From contig CM077647.1 in the NCBI GenBank assembly GCA_039707465.1, forward strand, positions 46,650,110-46,714,109: 64,000 nucleotides of DNA, read 5' to 3'. Source of the DNA: Rhabdophis nuchalis. Taxonomy: Eukaryota > Chordata > Lepidosauria > Squamata > Natricidae. Made by a program: the position numbers and the translations under genes. Of this stretch, positions 22,180-32,574 are shown piece after piece. The notes beneath the pieces are model-generated. The model saw only the letters and a list, made by a program, of their open reading frames with translations. It did no database searches and was not told the origin of the DNA. The first letter of the stretch is position 1, and the number at the start of each line of letters is the position of its first letter.

Positions 22180-23215
22180 CGTACACACGAAACAGCTATG
22201 AAACCATCTCCGAGCGGCAGACGCACGCATTCCCTGACGGGCAATGACGGAGAAGTCTAATCTGGGCTTCAGGCGGTTCTCCGAGAGCAGAGCGTGGGTT
22301 GATTATCAAGCGGCAACGGAGAGGAGGGCGGAGAGAGCGACTCGCGGTTTTGCGGCCGGGAATGGAACAATAGAGGCAGGGGCGAGAGCCTGAACCGCTG
22401 CTACAAAACAAAGAGCGGCTGGAGACAGGTCCACGCCCCGCTCTCCACCCACTCCCCGTCTTCCCTCCCTCACGTCTCTTCGGTTTTGCTCTAACCTGCT
22501 GGAAGGGAAGGGAAAAGAGCAGCCGGCATCAAGCGAGCCTTTCGATGCCCAAGCGCCCGCGCCATTCCTCAACAGTTTCCCCAACACTCCGGAGATCAGA
22601 AAAGAGAGACCTTGGCACAGATAGGGTTTCGTTCTTCACCTTCCTTTCTTCTTTCTAATTCCTCTGCTGCGAACTTGGTTTTGGTTGCCAGAACAGGCGA
22701 AGGACAGGCGGACAAAAGGCTTTTGTCAACATCTGCTTTGCAGGCGGCGGCGGCAGCAGCAGCATCCAAGAAAGTTAAACGGGGCTCCGAGGCGGATGGA
22801 GAGTTTCTCTGGAGAAGCAGGGCGCCGCTTCTGCCGCCTTCGTCCTGTGATTTCGGCCGAGGGATGGCCCTGTTCTCCCTAACATGCGGCCGCGCTCCCC
22901 TTCCGGCTCCTCTGCTTACTACCTGCGTCTCGGTGGGGGTGGTAGTTCATCCCCCTGCCGTCTCCGCCGCAGTCTCTACAGGATTAGCGACTCCGCGACG
23001 AGCTTCTGCGCCGGGACTATGCACGACCTCCGAGGAGAACAAAACTGCATTATGTGGATCTCATTCCTGGCTTTCCTAACGGTCGGGTTCGTTTCGCTGC
23101 ACAAATGCCAGCGGCATCCCGGCCCGGTCCTGGGAATGAGTCGCCTTCTCGCGGTGATTGTTCCAGGCTCGGGGCAGCGCCGTAAGTTTCTTCTTCCCAT
23201 CCCGAATCAAATCAT
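22180..23215 (+). promoter_or_regulatory. ITGB8: CpG island / ITGB8 promoter and 5' UTR
   Basis: This stretch of about 1 kb is rich in G+C and CpG in an otherwise AT-rich region, and it overlaps exon 1 of ITGB8. No TATA box is evident at a sensible spacing, and GC-box-like CCCCGCCC/CACCC elements occur near 22430-22450. The GGC/AGC triplet run at 22741-22760 would lie in the 5' UTR. Transcription start cannot be fixed from sequence alone. Confidence 0.8.
23052..23181 (+). CDS. ITGB8: Integrin beta-8, exon 1 (signal peptide)
   Basis: ITGB8 is the beta subunit of the alpha-v/beta-8 integrin, a cell-surface receptor that binds RGD-containing latent TGF-beta. Exon 1 encodes residues 1-43 plus one base. 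It is a hydrophobic leader (MWISFLAFLTVGFVSL) aligning in length and pattern with the human beta-8 N-terminus. The ATG at 23052 is chosen for that alignment. In-frame ATGs at 23019 and 22884 would extend the leader. Both 23019 and 23052 have A at -3. The donor is C|GTAAGT, phase 1. Eight exons in this window join without a frame break into 382 residues: signal, PSI, first hybrid segment and most of the beta-I domain. Confidence 0.93.
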
Positions 23216-23704
23216 GTTTTCCTCCTCCTCCTCCCCTCTTCTCTGCCTGCCTGTCCACATATAATCCTTGAGATACACCTGGCCGGCTGCTTGCAGTTGT
23301 ATCCGCGTCAACTTTGTTATATAACATTAGTGGAACTTGGTCGAAACACAAATAAGATCGAGCTTTAGTTAAATTAAACCCGAGTTTTTTTAGAGTGTAG
23401 GTCTAATATAAAGTTACAGTTATATGAATTTATACCAACACTGTCTCTGTTATACACTTCTAAAGGGGTTTAATAAACAACACAGGAGTGACTGATCAAA
23501 AGTAATTCCAACTTACTTCTTAAGAGAAAGGAACTTCATACCCTTTGAGTTCATTCTTTGAAAAGTAATCCTAAATAATGTGTGTTTTGATTTTGGGGTC
23601 CTACCAGCTGCTTATCCTGACTTTGGAGAGAGACATTGGCAGTAGTTTAAAAAAAAATTGCCAGATGAGTTGAATAGGATCTGCTTGAGGGGGATGGACT
23701 AAAA
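23182..23704 (+). other. ITGB8 intron 1, 5' portion
   Basis: Intron 1 runs from 23182 to 42706 (19.5 kb). This first part shows no recognised repeat or regulatory element apart from the tail of the CpG-rich region. Confidence 0.6.
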
Positions 23705-23887
23705 TAGTGGCCACCAATCAGTGGTCTGTCGATGAAAAATTTTTGGTGGTTCGCAAAAACATTATTTGCATTTTTTTTACATTGCACTAAATACTATTTA
23801 TCTTTTAAAAAATTCGTATTGGTGGTCCACAGGATTTAAAATTATGAATTTAGTGGTCCCTGACGTCTGAAATGTTGGTGACCCCTG
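23705..23887. mobile_element. hAT-like MITE (GGGGTCACCAACA type)
   Basis: Right end GTTGGTGACCCCTG and left end TAGTGGCCACCAATC are imperfect inverted repeats. The flanks GACTAAAA/GATTAGAA match at six of eight positions. Internal GTGGTCC and GGACCAC-type blocks resemble old hAT MITEs. Confidence 0.65.
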
Positions 23888-23889
23888 GA

Positions 23890-24960
23890 TTAGAAAACAC
23901 CAAGGTCCTTTCCAACTTTGGTATTCTCTGTTCAAGGCATCTTTCAAATTTATACAAATTCTGTTACCAGGATTTAAGACACAACCTTACACTTGGTCAG
24001 AAACATTGATTCAGCTAGTTCAGTACTAGATGTTTGTGTACTGATAGCAGTTTGGCAGATTTCAGAAGGCCTTCTTTCTCAGTCCTGTTTGAAGTTACAA
24101 ACATCTGAAATTTAGACTTCTGGAAAATAAACAACATGATGTATCACTGAGTTTAACTATTTGCAGTTTATGTTTTCCATATGCATGAAATGAAAAACTT
24201 TAAGATGTTATCACTAATTACTACTTTTTGGAAGCATGCCTGTACATAACTTCTGATAATTTAAAATCCTAGACTTTACTTTTTGCATACTATTGTTCTT
24301 CAGTTCCACTGGTTATAATATCTGTTTCCCTTGAATCCCCTGAATTGAGACTGTTCAAGAAAATAACCTATGTGGAGAAATTCTTTCATCTTTCTCCTCC
24401 TTATAAAATTAACTTCACTAGTGTTCAGTCATCATGTACCACTGACTATATATTATGTGATGTACCGGTATGTCTTTTGATGATCAGCACTTTGGAAACT
24501 TTGTCAGCACTATAATAATTCAAAATTCTTCTCTAAAATATTCTATCGTATATTTTTAGAGAATCTATTGGACAGTTAGGGATTTTTGGAAAAAGAGGAA
24601 AATATTTAAAATCTTACTATGGTTTTAGGTTGATACCTTTCTTAATTATAATTTCTATTCTATGAACTGGCACTATATAAGAAATAAATATTTGGATTTG
24701 GCAGGAAAACTCTTACATGGAAGAAACCAAAAGGTTCCTGCATATTTAGAGTTGTCTGTAAAATGTTGGCCTATTGCTGATTGCCTTACTGACCTGGTGT
24801 TGTCCAGAAGTGTTGGGATTACCACTCAGAATTTCTAGTCAAAAGTTGGAATCCAACACATCTGGGATGCTTACATTGAGGAATCATGTTTTGGAATGGG
24901 ACTGGATATTAGGAATGTACCTTATTTTATTCTATTTTATTATCACATTTGTGTACTTAG
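23890..24960 (+). other. ITGB8 intron 1, no feature recognised
   Basis: AT-rich intronic DNA without identifiable features. Confidence 0.5.
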
Positions 24961-24964
24961 CCAT

Positions 24965-25387
24965 CTCTCCTTGTGTCACAACACCTTGTTAAGCCCCAAT
25001 TAAGGGAGGAAGCATACTGCTTTCCTTTTCGGCCTTTCGGCTCATCGCCAGAGACATCTAGACAGAAAGTTATTAGTTCCGTTGTGTACTTTTTTATGTG
25101 TGTGTTAGGTTTTTTTGAACTGATCAATAAATAAATCAGGGACACTAGGATAGATCTATTTCGAGCTATTTAGCTCTCATCAGCTGAATAGCTAAATAGC
25201 AGAATCCCTGTAAGGGGATTCTGCTATAGCTGATGAGAGCTAAATAGCTCGAAATAGACTGAGTCCCCTTGGGGAGAGGATGCGGTATACAAATAAAATT
25301 TGATTGATTGATTGATTGATAAAAAGCTCGAAATAGATCTATACTAGTCTCCCTGATTTATTTATTGATTAGCTCATAAAACTAACA
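24965..25387 (+). repeat. Palindromic tRNA-headed repeat family, copy 1
   Basis: This is the same repeat as 29849-30310, in the opposite orientation for the first 155 bp (CACAACACC.TGTTA.G.CCCAATTAAGGGAGGA). Arms ACTGATCAATAAATAAATCA (from 25119) and TGATTTATTTATTGATTAGC (to 25373) are inverted copies. Between them the GAGCTAAATAGCTCGAAATAG module occurs in both orientations around a GCAGAATCCC/GGGATTCTGC hairpin. A 60-bp L2 tail is embedded. Confidence 0.7.
25259..25320 (+). mobile_element. L2-group 3' terminal fragment
   Basis: The sequence CTGAGTCCCCTTGGGGAGAG and a GGTATACAAATAAAATT tail with (TGAT)n is the 3' signature of the L2 family. It is about 60 bp long and lies within the palindromic repeat. 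Confidence 0.75.
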
Positions 25388-25938
25388 TATATATATGTCC
25401 ATCATGTCGTTGCATCACCATCTTTATTTGCTGCTCTGCATCAGACGACTTTGCGGCCTGCATCGTCGGCCTTGACTTTCACTGCCTGTTTGATCACACC
25501 GTTTATGAACTGAACTGCATTATCTCTACATTTGTTGATATTTGTTTGATTTTTGACTTTTACCCTCCCCGTCATTGTCATATTTTGTTCTGTTATTTAT
25601 TATTTTAATTGGTTGTCTTTGTTGCCCTCTTCCTCTCCCCTGCCGCCCTGCCACCTCGTACCCCCCTTTTCCCCATTATTTTTACCATCTTGCCTACCTC
25701 TGAATCGAGAAGTATAGTTTTTACATCTAGGCACTATCCCTCCCAGACTCATTTTGACCTAAACAGCCATGTACTCGGTAGCAGACCTACTCGCCCTGAG
25801 GGAGTCCCCTCTCTTGCAGGTTTGGCCCCCTGTCCTTACAAGGACCCACCTCAATGACGGACTCCTGAATCCAGAGAGGTAGAGCTCAGGGGGGTTTTAG
25901 GGAGATTTTTAGTTAGATTTTTAAAGGGTTCCAGGGAA

Positions 25939-27204
25939 GTGGGAGGGTTGAGAAAAATTAGAGAAGTGGGTGGGGGAAAAAACCCACGGGGTATTATGTC
26001 CAGGCTGACCCACGGTCCCGACGGGGAGGATGTAGGGTCCGACACTAGGGGGGGAACAGAGATCAATTTAGCAGAGGGTCATATCATCAGGACAGTGCTT
26101 GGGAGGGGTAGGTATGGCGAGAGCCAGAGACCATATCATGTTGTGGGAGTGCGCACCCGCTGTTTACAAGCGGTTGCGCGCTCCAGTCTCCATGACTCTT
26201 CTCGCAACCCAGGATGTCCGAATTCACAGAGCCTGGGCCCGAGGCTGATGTTGTGCAACGCCAGGTCCGTTATCAACAAGGCCCCCCTCATCCATGATTT
26301 GGTATTAGAGGGGGAGCCAGACCTGGTGGGTATTACGGAGACCTGGCTGGGCCACGAGGGGGGAGTGCCCCTCATTGAAATGTGCCCACCAGGCTACCGG
26401 GCATTTCATCAGCCACGAGCCCAGGGTCGGGGTGGGGGGGTGGCGGTTATTGTAAAGGAGGACCTAGATCTGAGGGAGACCGCTGTGCTGCAGACAGCCG
26501 GTTGTGAATCCCTGTGTGTGAAGTGGGGCCCTGGGAGGCAGTTGGGCTTGCTGATCATGTACCTGGCTCCCCGCTACGTCTCAGCAGTCCTGCCCGAGCT
26601 CCTTGATGTGATAGCCGAGATGGCAGTTGATACCCCCAGGCTATTAGTCATGGGGGATTTCAATCTGCCATCGGTAGGCAAGACATCCGAGATGGCTCGG
26701 GAGTTCATGGCCTCCATGACGGCCATGGACCTGACCCAAGTAATTCACGGTCCCACTCACACCGGGGGTCACACGCTGGACTTAGTTTTTGTCTCCGGCC
26801 AGTGGAGGAGTGATCTGGGATTAGGGGATTTAACTATTACACCCCTGTCATGGACAGATCACTCTCTCCTTCAGCTAGACTTCCCAACCGCTACACTCCA
26901 CCGCGGGGAGGCGGAACCAGAAATACCTATATGGTTCCGCCCCAGGCTCCTGATGGACCCAGAGAGGTTCCAGATGGAGCTTGGGCCAATACCTGTGACT
27001 CTGACTCGCGACTCGACTGAGGACCTAGTGGCCGCCTGGAACAATGTGGCCGCTGGGGCCCTGGACCGGGTCGCGCCCTTGCGGCCTCTCACTCAGCGCC
27101 GATCCACCCTTGCCCCTTGGTTTTCTGAGGAGTTGAGAGTGATGAAGCGCTGTAAGAGATGCCTAGAGAGCATTTGGAGATCCACTCGCTCCGAATCTGA
27201 CTGA
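25939..27204 (+). pseudogene. L2-group ORF2 N-terminus: AP endonuclease
   Basis: The open frame of 421 codons encodes the exonuclease/endonuclease/phosphatase fold that nicks target DNA. Visible motifs are LCNARSVINK (catalytic Asn), GITETWL (Glu), VMGDFNLPS (Asp/Asn) and SWTDHSLLQL (where S-D-H is usual). It ends at a TGA at 27202-27204, just before the linker to the RT. The true ORF start is uncertain. The ATG at 25939 is simply the first in frame. Confidence 0.9.
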
Positions 27205-29040
27205 ACACGTGTAAGGTTCCATTTGAGGACCTACCTCGTGGTGATAAGAGCGGCGAAACGCAATTATCTTGCCACCCTTATTGAATCCGCAGATAACCGC
27301 CCTGCCGCCCTGTTTAGAGTGACCCGCTCCCTCCTTCAACAGAGGCTGCGGGAAGCTCCCTTATAGGGTCATGCAGAGGAATTTGGACTTTATCTGCAGG
27401 ATAAAATCGCTCATATACAGGACGAATTGGCCTACAATGAAGTTAGCCCGGGTGGGCAGACGGAGGCAGGCCTTGAGACCATTTTGTGGGAAGAGTTTGA
27501 CCTTGTGACTCCAGATGACATGGACAGGCTGCTGGGGTGACTGAATGCTACCACATGTTTATTGGACCCATCCCTCCTGGCTTGTACTGGCCTCCCGGGA
27601 GGTTACATGAGGTTGGCTCCAGGAAATAGTGAACGCTTCCTTGAGCGAGGGGTTTCTGCCGGCCGTCTTGAAAGAGGCGGTGGTAAAACCCCTCCTCAAG
27701 AAGCCTTCCCTGGACCCAGCGTTGTTGACTAATTATCGTCCTGTCTCCAACCTTCGCTTTCTGGCGAAGGTTCTTGAGAGTGTGGTGGCACAACAGTTCC
27801 CCCGGCACCTGGAGGAAACTGTCTATCTAGACCTGCGCCAGTCCGGCTTCCGTCCTGGATACAGCACAGAGACAGCATTGGTCGCGTTGGTAGATGATCT
27901 CTGGAGGGCTCAGGATAGAGGTTGTTCCTCTATCCTGGTCCTATTAGATCTCTCAGCGGCTTTCGATACCATCGACCATGGTATCTTATTGCACCGGCTG
28001 GAGGGGCTGGGGTTGGGTGGCACCGTACTGCGGTGGTTCTCTTCCTACCTCTCCAACCGGTTGCAATTTGTGTTGGCAGGAGGGCAGAAATCGACATCAA
28101 GGCCCCTCACATGTGGGGTGCTTCAGAGGTCGGTTCTCTCGCCTCTCCTGTTTAACACCTATATGAAGCTGCTGGGTGAGATCATCTGTGGTTTTGGGGT
28201 AGAGTACCATCAGTACGCTGATGATACTCAGCTGTACATCTCTACCCCTAACCACCCCAACGATGCCGTTGAAGTGATGTCCCAGTGTCTCGAGGCCGTT
28301 CGGGTCTGGATGGGGAGGAACAAGCTTAGACTCAACCCGTCCAAAACCGAATGGCTGTGGTTTCCGGCGTCTCGATATAGCCAGTTAGTTCCATCCCTGG
28401 CTATCGGGGGTGAGTCATTAGCCCCCATGGAAAGGGCTCGAAACTTGGTCGTCCTCCTCCTCAGCTGTCCTTGGATGACCATGTGACAGCCGTGGCCAGG
28501 GGGGCTTTCTATCAGGTTTACCTGATGCACCAGTTGTGCCCCTTTCTAGATCAAGACACCCTACGCACAGTCACTCAAGCCCTCGTCATTTCCCGCCTGG
28601 ACTACTGCAATGCTTTCTACATGGGGCTCCCCTTGAGGTGCACCCAGAGACGCCAGCTAGTGCAGAATACAGCTGCGAGAGGGATTCTGGGAGTCTCACG
28701 GTACTCCCATAGAACACCTCTCCTGCGCAACCTGCACTGGCTACCTGTGGCCTTCCGGGTGGGCTTCAAGGTGTTAGTAACCATCTTCAAAGTGCTCCAT
28801 GGCACGGGTCCTGGCTATCTGCGAGCCCGCCTCCTACCACATACCTCCCTTCGACCTGTCCGCTCCCACAGAGAGGGCCTCCTCAGGGTGCCGTCTACCG
28901 GTCAATGCCGGCTGGCGACCCCCAGGGGGAGGGCCTTCTCTGTAGTGGGTCCGGCCCTCTGGAACGAACTGCCGCCCGACCTCCGCACTATCACAGACCA
29001 CTTAAAACACACTTTTTCCATCTGGCTGGCCTGGCATAGA
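27205..29040 (+). pseudogene. L2-group ORF2: reverse transcriptase, broken
   Basis: RT remains are in several frames. The longest (27629-28486) has [17 protein letters not shown] (motif A), GVLQRSVL (motif B with two unusual residues) and YADDTQLYIS (motif C). A frameshift near 28475 moves the C-terminal part to 28471-29130. TAG at 27363 and TGA at 27538 interrupt the preceding linker. It is inactive. Confidence 0.9.
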
Positions 29041-29231
29041 TTAATGATTAATTTTAAATATAACATTTTAATAGTTTTTAATTACTTTTTAGCACAGACT
29101 TACAAATTTAATTCTATTTTTATACTGTGATTATGTGTATGGGTGTTTTTATTCTTTCTGTGCACCGCCCTGAGTCCCACTAGGGAGATAGGGCAGTATA
29201 GAAATCTGATTAATAAATAATAAATAAATTT

Positions 29232-29272
<41 letters not shown>
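29232..29272. repeat. (TG)n microsatellite
   Basis: TATATATATG followed by about 15 TG units. Confidence 0.95.
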
Positions 29273-29277
<5 letters not shown>

Positions 29278-29340
29278 TAGGTTTTCGCGGGTGTTTGTAT
29301 GTAGGTCTTTGGTTGTTCGGGTTTTCTCCCGCGTAGAATT

Positions 29341-29400
29341 GGAAGTATCTTCACGACGTTTCGATGAAGTCTCATTCATCATCTTCAGGCTGGTGCTTCC
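29341..29400 (-). ncRNA. Hammerhead-ribozyme-like motif of Penelope element
   Basis: The minus strand reads CUGAAGA, then a stem GAUGAA/UUCAUC, then GAAAC and GUC. GGAAG and CUUCC at the two ends can pair as helix I. This is the core order of minimal type I hammerheads known from Penelope terminal repeats. One extra U between CUGAAGA and the stem is atypical, so activity is uncertain. Confidence 0.5.
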
Positions 29401-29423
29401 GGCTTGGTGCTTCCAGGAGCAAT

Positions 29424-29461
29424 ATGTATGCATGCATGCATGCATGCATGCATGCATGCTT
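29424..29461. repeat. (ATGC)n microsatellite
   Basis: About nine ATGC units inside the Penelope terminal region. Confidence 0.95.
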
Positions 29462-29845
29462 TCATAGATTTTCACGGGTGTAGGTGAAATGTTTCTCCTT
29501 ATTTTGAATTTCAACGGCTTGGGTGGAGGGTGAGGCTCGTCTGTTGGTCAGTGCTGGTTTCCAGATGTCTGGTAGGCGGGAGGTGTCGTCACGTTTGTTC
29601 ATATTGTTAGGTTGCTTCTCTATTTCGATAGTTTCTCTGATTATTCTCCTGTTCAGCTGTTCAGCCTTGGAGATCATTTTAGTTCCTTCAAAGTCAATGT
29701 CATGTCCTGTAGTTTTTAAATGTTGATAAAGAGATGAGGTATTAAGATGATTTTTTAATGCATTTTTATGTTCTGCGATACGTGCACTTATCCTTCTGTT
29801 GGTTTGTCCTATGTAAGTGGCAGGGCAGATTTTACATGGAACAAA
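29462..29845 (-). pseudogene. Penelope GIY-YIG endonuclease, N-truncated
   Basis: The minus-strand frame is open for 127 codons from the truncation point to a TAG. It contains the paired cysteines of PCKICP, the YIG element TYIGQT, the conserved Arg/His stretch RISARIAEH, TTGHDIDF, and LNRRIIRETIEIE with the Glu expected to be catalytic. This is the GIY-YIG nuclease fused to RT in Penelope-like elements, which makes the nick for target-primed transcription. The first GIY strand and the whole RT are absent, so it cannot work. The family identification is firm, and the sub-clade (Neptune, Poseidon etc.) is not resolved. Confidence 0.88.
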
Positions 29846-29848
29846 ATT

Positions 29849-30310
29849 GAGCTGATCAATAAATAAATTAGGGAGATTAGTATAGATCTGTTTCGAGTTT
29901 TTTAGCTCTCATCAGCTTGCCATACCCTTACTGGGATTCGAACTAGTCTCCCTGATTTATTTATTGATCAGCCCATAAAACTAAAACACATATTTAAAAA
30001 AATCACGGAACTCATGGCTTTCTGTCTAGATGGTCTCTGGTGATGAGCCAAAAGGCAGAAGAGGAAACAGTATGTCTCCTCCCTTAATTGGGGCCCTAAC
30101 AGGGTGTTGTGGAACAATTATATATACTTATCCTCCTGTCTCAGCTGATGCAATAAGGGAACCTGGCTGGCTTAATGGCTAAGGCTCTTGCCTGACATGC
30201 CATACAGCCCCGGTTCGAATCCCAGTAAGGGTATGGCTAGCTGATGAGAGCTAAAAAGCTCGAAATAGATCTATACTAGTCTCCCTGATTTATTTATTGA
30301 TCAGCTCATC
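29849..30310 (+). repeat. Palindromic tRNA-headed repeat family, copy 2
   Basis: Arms 29851-29880 and 29943-29972 are 30-bp inverted repeats (two mismatches) around a 62-bp spacer. The spacer holds a reversed tRNA B-box segment (GGGATTCGAAC) and the TAGCTCTCATCAGC module. Downstream (30150-30310) a fuller unit has an A-box-like GGCTTAATGGCTAAGG, the B box GGTTCGAATCC, GAGCTAAAAAGCTCGAAATAG, and the CTCCCTGATTTATTTATTGA tail. It is best read as a tRNA-derived SINE present as head-to-head and rearranged copies. Confidence 0.7.
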
Positions 30311-30394
30311 AAGGTTGTTGTGACACAAGCATATATATGTATAAGACGCACTGGAGTATAAGACGCACCAAGGTTGTGAAGAGGCAAATTACAA

Positions 30395-31170
30395 AAAAAA
30401 GGAGATAGGTAGATAGAGGGATGGAGATGGAGAGAAAGAAAGAGAAATACAGTAGGTAGGTAGAGAGAGAGAGAGTAGGTAGGTAAGTGTGGCATCTCAC
30501 GAAGGAAGACATCAGATTCAAATTTCGCGGGTGAGAGCCCAGATAACATCCAAAACTCTCTTTTATTATACATCCAAGGAACAAGGAAATACACACAAAT
30601 TTGCTTATTGGCTGAACCCAACTCCCACTCTGCTTGTGCTCGATCTTCTCTGCCTATCAGTGCCTTGCCTTTCTCTGTGGTATCTGCATGGTCAGTGCGT
30701 GATTAGAGTTAATTATCTAATGAGGAATTCTTTTGTTATGCTTCAGTTGCCTACTTCATCAGGTAGGTAGATAAAGGACTAGGGAGAGAGAGAGAAATAC
30801 AATAGGTATGTAGGGAGAGTATGTTTGTAGGTGGGTAGGTAGGTAGGTAGGTAGAAGGATACAGAGAAAAAGAAAGAGACAGAGAGAAATACAGTAGGTA
30901 GGTAGGGAGAGTGTGTGTGTGTGGGTAGGTAAGTAGGTAAAGGGGGGGAGAGAAATGCAGTAGGTGTGTATGGAGAGAGAGAGTGTGTGTAGATAGGAAG
31001 GTAGAAGGATAGAGAGAGAGAAATAGAAAGAGAGAGAAATACAGTAGGTAGGTAGAGAGTGTGTGTGTAGGTAGCTAGATAAAGGTATAGAGAGAGAGAA
31101 ATAGAGAGAGAGAGAAAGAAATACAGTAGGTAGGGGGAGAGAGAGAGAGAGAGAGTAGGTAGGTAGGTTG
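30395..31170 (-). repeat. GGTA-type compound minisatellite (second locus)
   Basis: Units of (GGTA)n followed by GAGAGAGAGAAATACAGTA, in the same orientation and with the same spacer as the Helitron array at 54.5-55.5 kb. It is interrupted at 30488-30761 by a non-repeat block. Confidence 0.93.
30488..30761 (-). mobile_element. Solo-LTR-like block inside minisatellite
   Basis: This 274-bp unique block is cleanly embedded in the repeat. On the minus strand it starts near TGATGAAGTAGG, carries an AATAAAAG signal mid-way, and ends GAGATGCCACA. The TG...CA ends and polyadenylation signal suggest a solo LTR. Flanking 5-mers (GTAAG/GTAGG) are only partly informative because they lie in the repeat. 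The family is not recognised. Confidence 0.45.
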
Positions 31171-31715
31171 ATGTTTCCAGTGTATTTATCCATGTCCTGG
31201 AGAAGGAAATAGCTGACAAACCTTAAGACTTTGTTTCTGCTGGCACAGAAACAGTTAAAGAGCCTTCTGAAAAGGGGGGGGGAGCTTTTGCACTCTGCAA
31301 ACCTCCCAAAACTGCGAAAATGGGGCATTTTTTTTCAAATAAAAAGCATGTATAGCCTTGAGGGGGCTTGCAGAGTGTTTCTGGGGGAGAGAGCAAAATG
31401 AGCAAACAAAATGGCCCATTTATTGCAAAAACGGGCCATTTTTATGTCAAATAAATTGCATGCATAGCCCTATGGAGGCTTATAGAGTGCTGCTGGGGGC
31501 TGGGGGGGCAAAAACGGCCCATTTTAGGCTACTTTCTGCCCTCCCCAGCCCCCAGGAGCTCTCTGGAAGCCTCCATAAGGCTAGGCACAGCCAGTTTGGT
31601 GAAGGGGGTGGGGTTCCAGGAGTCAAAACATGCTGTATTTGATGTATAAGATGCACATAGATTTTCAGCCTTTTTTGGAGGAAAAAAGGTGCGTCTTATA
31701 TGAAAAATACAGTGT

Positions 31716-32574
31716 GTGTGTGTGTGTGTGTGTATACTGTATCTAAATATATATATATATATTTAGATGCAATTTAAAATGTGCTTTTATTTGCATCTTA
31801 GCTAAGAAGAACCCAGCAATTACTGAAATCCAAAGACTAATTGCCATTAAACTTAATTTGATATTTAAATTAAATGCTATAATATTTATTTGCCTGAAAT
31901 AAGGACTCAATTTCCCAAAAAATTTACCTGTGAGATAAAATTTTCTGGGAACATGAAGTTTTCCTATCTAAACATTTTTGGTGAAAGAGCAGAATTGTCT
32001 TAAATGTAGAAGCATCATCCTTTCTGGTAAACATCTAAATCATTCCATGCCTAAATACCATGGAGAGTATGCCTTTAACCATGACAGATATGAAGCTATC
32101 TAAGAATGGAATCTGTATACAGATCACATCATTATGACACATGGATTCCAGATTAATTTATTCATTACATTTGCAAATATTCTTGAAACAACAAATGAAT
32201 CTAATTTAGAAATTGAAGCTAAAGTTTTTATTATTGATGTAGTGGAGATCATGTTTCATTTCTTGATTTAAAACGTAACAATATTTGTTGGGGGATAATA
32301 AATGTTTTTCTTTGCATTTAGTTTATACACCAGGTTTCTGCCTGGAGTCAATTAAAATATTCATGCTGGAACCAGTATGTTGTTAAATATTTGACAAGTT
32401 AATACCTCATATTGGATATAACAATAAACAAAGGTTTGTGGAAGAAGTTCCTGGCTTCTATTCTGCCCCTCCCTTTTCTCTTCCAGTGTAGTTATGGGAG
32501 GGAATTTGGGAATGTTTGCTTCTGATTTCAATTAATCAGAATTACATAGTGTGCCTCAACTATAAATTCTGATC
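31716..32574 (+). other. ITGB8 intron 1, no feature recognised
   Basis: AT-rich intronic DNA after short TG and TA runs at 31716-31763. Confidence 0.5.

Larger units (their letters stand above)
25399..29231 (+). mobile_element. Near-full-length L2-group LINE (copy E)
   Basis: This 3.8-kb non-LTR retrotransposon has a 5' UTR-like lead (25399-25938), an apurinic endonuclease domain, an RT domain, a C-terminal region and a 3' UTR ending CACCGCCCTGAGTCCC with (AATAA)n. Direct repeats TATATATATGT at 25388-25398 and 29232-29242 may be the target duplication, though they are low-complexity. Stops and frameshifts around 27204, 27365, 27538 and 28480 make it inactive. It is the most complete reference for the other L2 fragments in the window. 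Confidence 0.92.
29273..29848 (-). mobile_element. Penelope-like element, 3' remnant
   Basis: On the minus strand this carries the C-terminal GIY-YIG endonuclease of a Penelope-like retroelement, followed by terminal (pLTR-like) sequence with a hammerhead-like motif. Two similar blocks, AGATTTTCACGGGTGTA (about 29466) and AGGTTTTCGCGGGTGTT (about 29279), suggest duplicated terminal sequence, separated by an (ATGC)n tract. The RT domain is missing: upstream sequence switches to a tRNA-headed repeat at 29849. Confidence 0.85.
30336..31715. mobile_element. DNA transposon with TATAAGACGCAC ends
   Basis: The left side has two GTATAAGACGCAC copies (30338-30373). The right side has the inverted GGTGCGTCTTATAT (about 31688-31701) followed by GAAAAATACAG. 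Between lie a large minisatellite, an embedded LTR-like block and GC-rich imperfect repeats of about 120 bp (31260-31600) containing GGCCCATTT and AAATAAA.TGCATG motifs. There is no transposase. The superfamily is uncertain. Confidence 0.65.

Noticed and set aside
22612..23079. 155-codon frame overlapping the ITGB8 start
   Set aside because: Lies in the CpG island in a different frame from ITGB8. Ala/Ser/Pro-rich by composition with no recognisable domain. It could at most be an upstream ORF.
30150..30235. Functional tRNA gene
   Set aside because: The A and B boxes are SINE promoter parts. The sequence continues into a repeat body and the cloverleaf is poor.
30759..31328. 189-codon minus-strand frame
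   Set aside because: Again the minisatellite read through in one frame.
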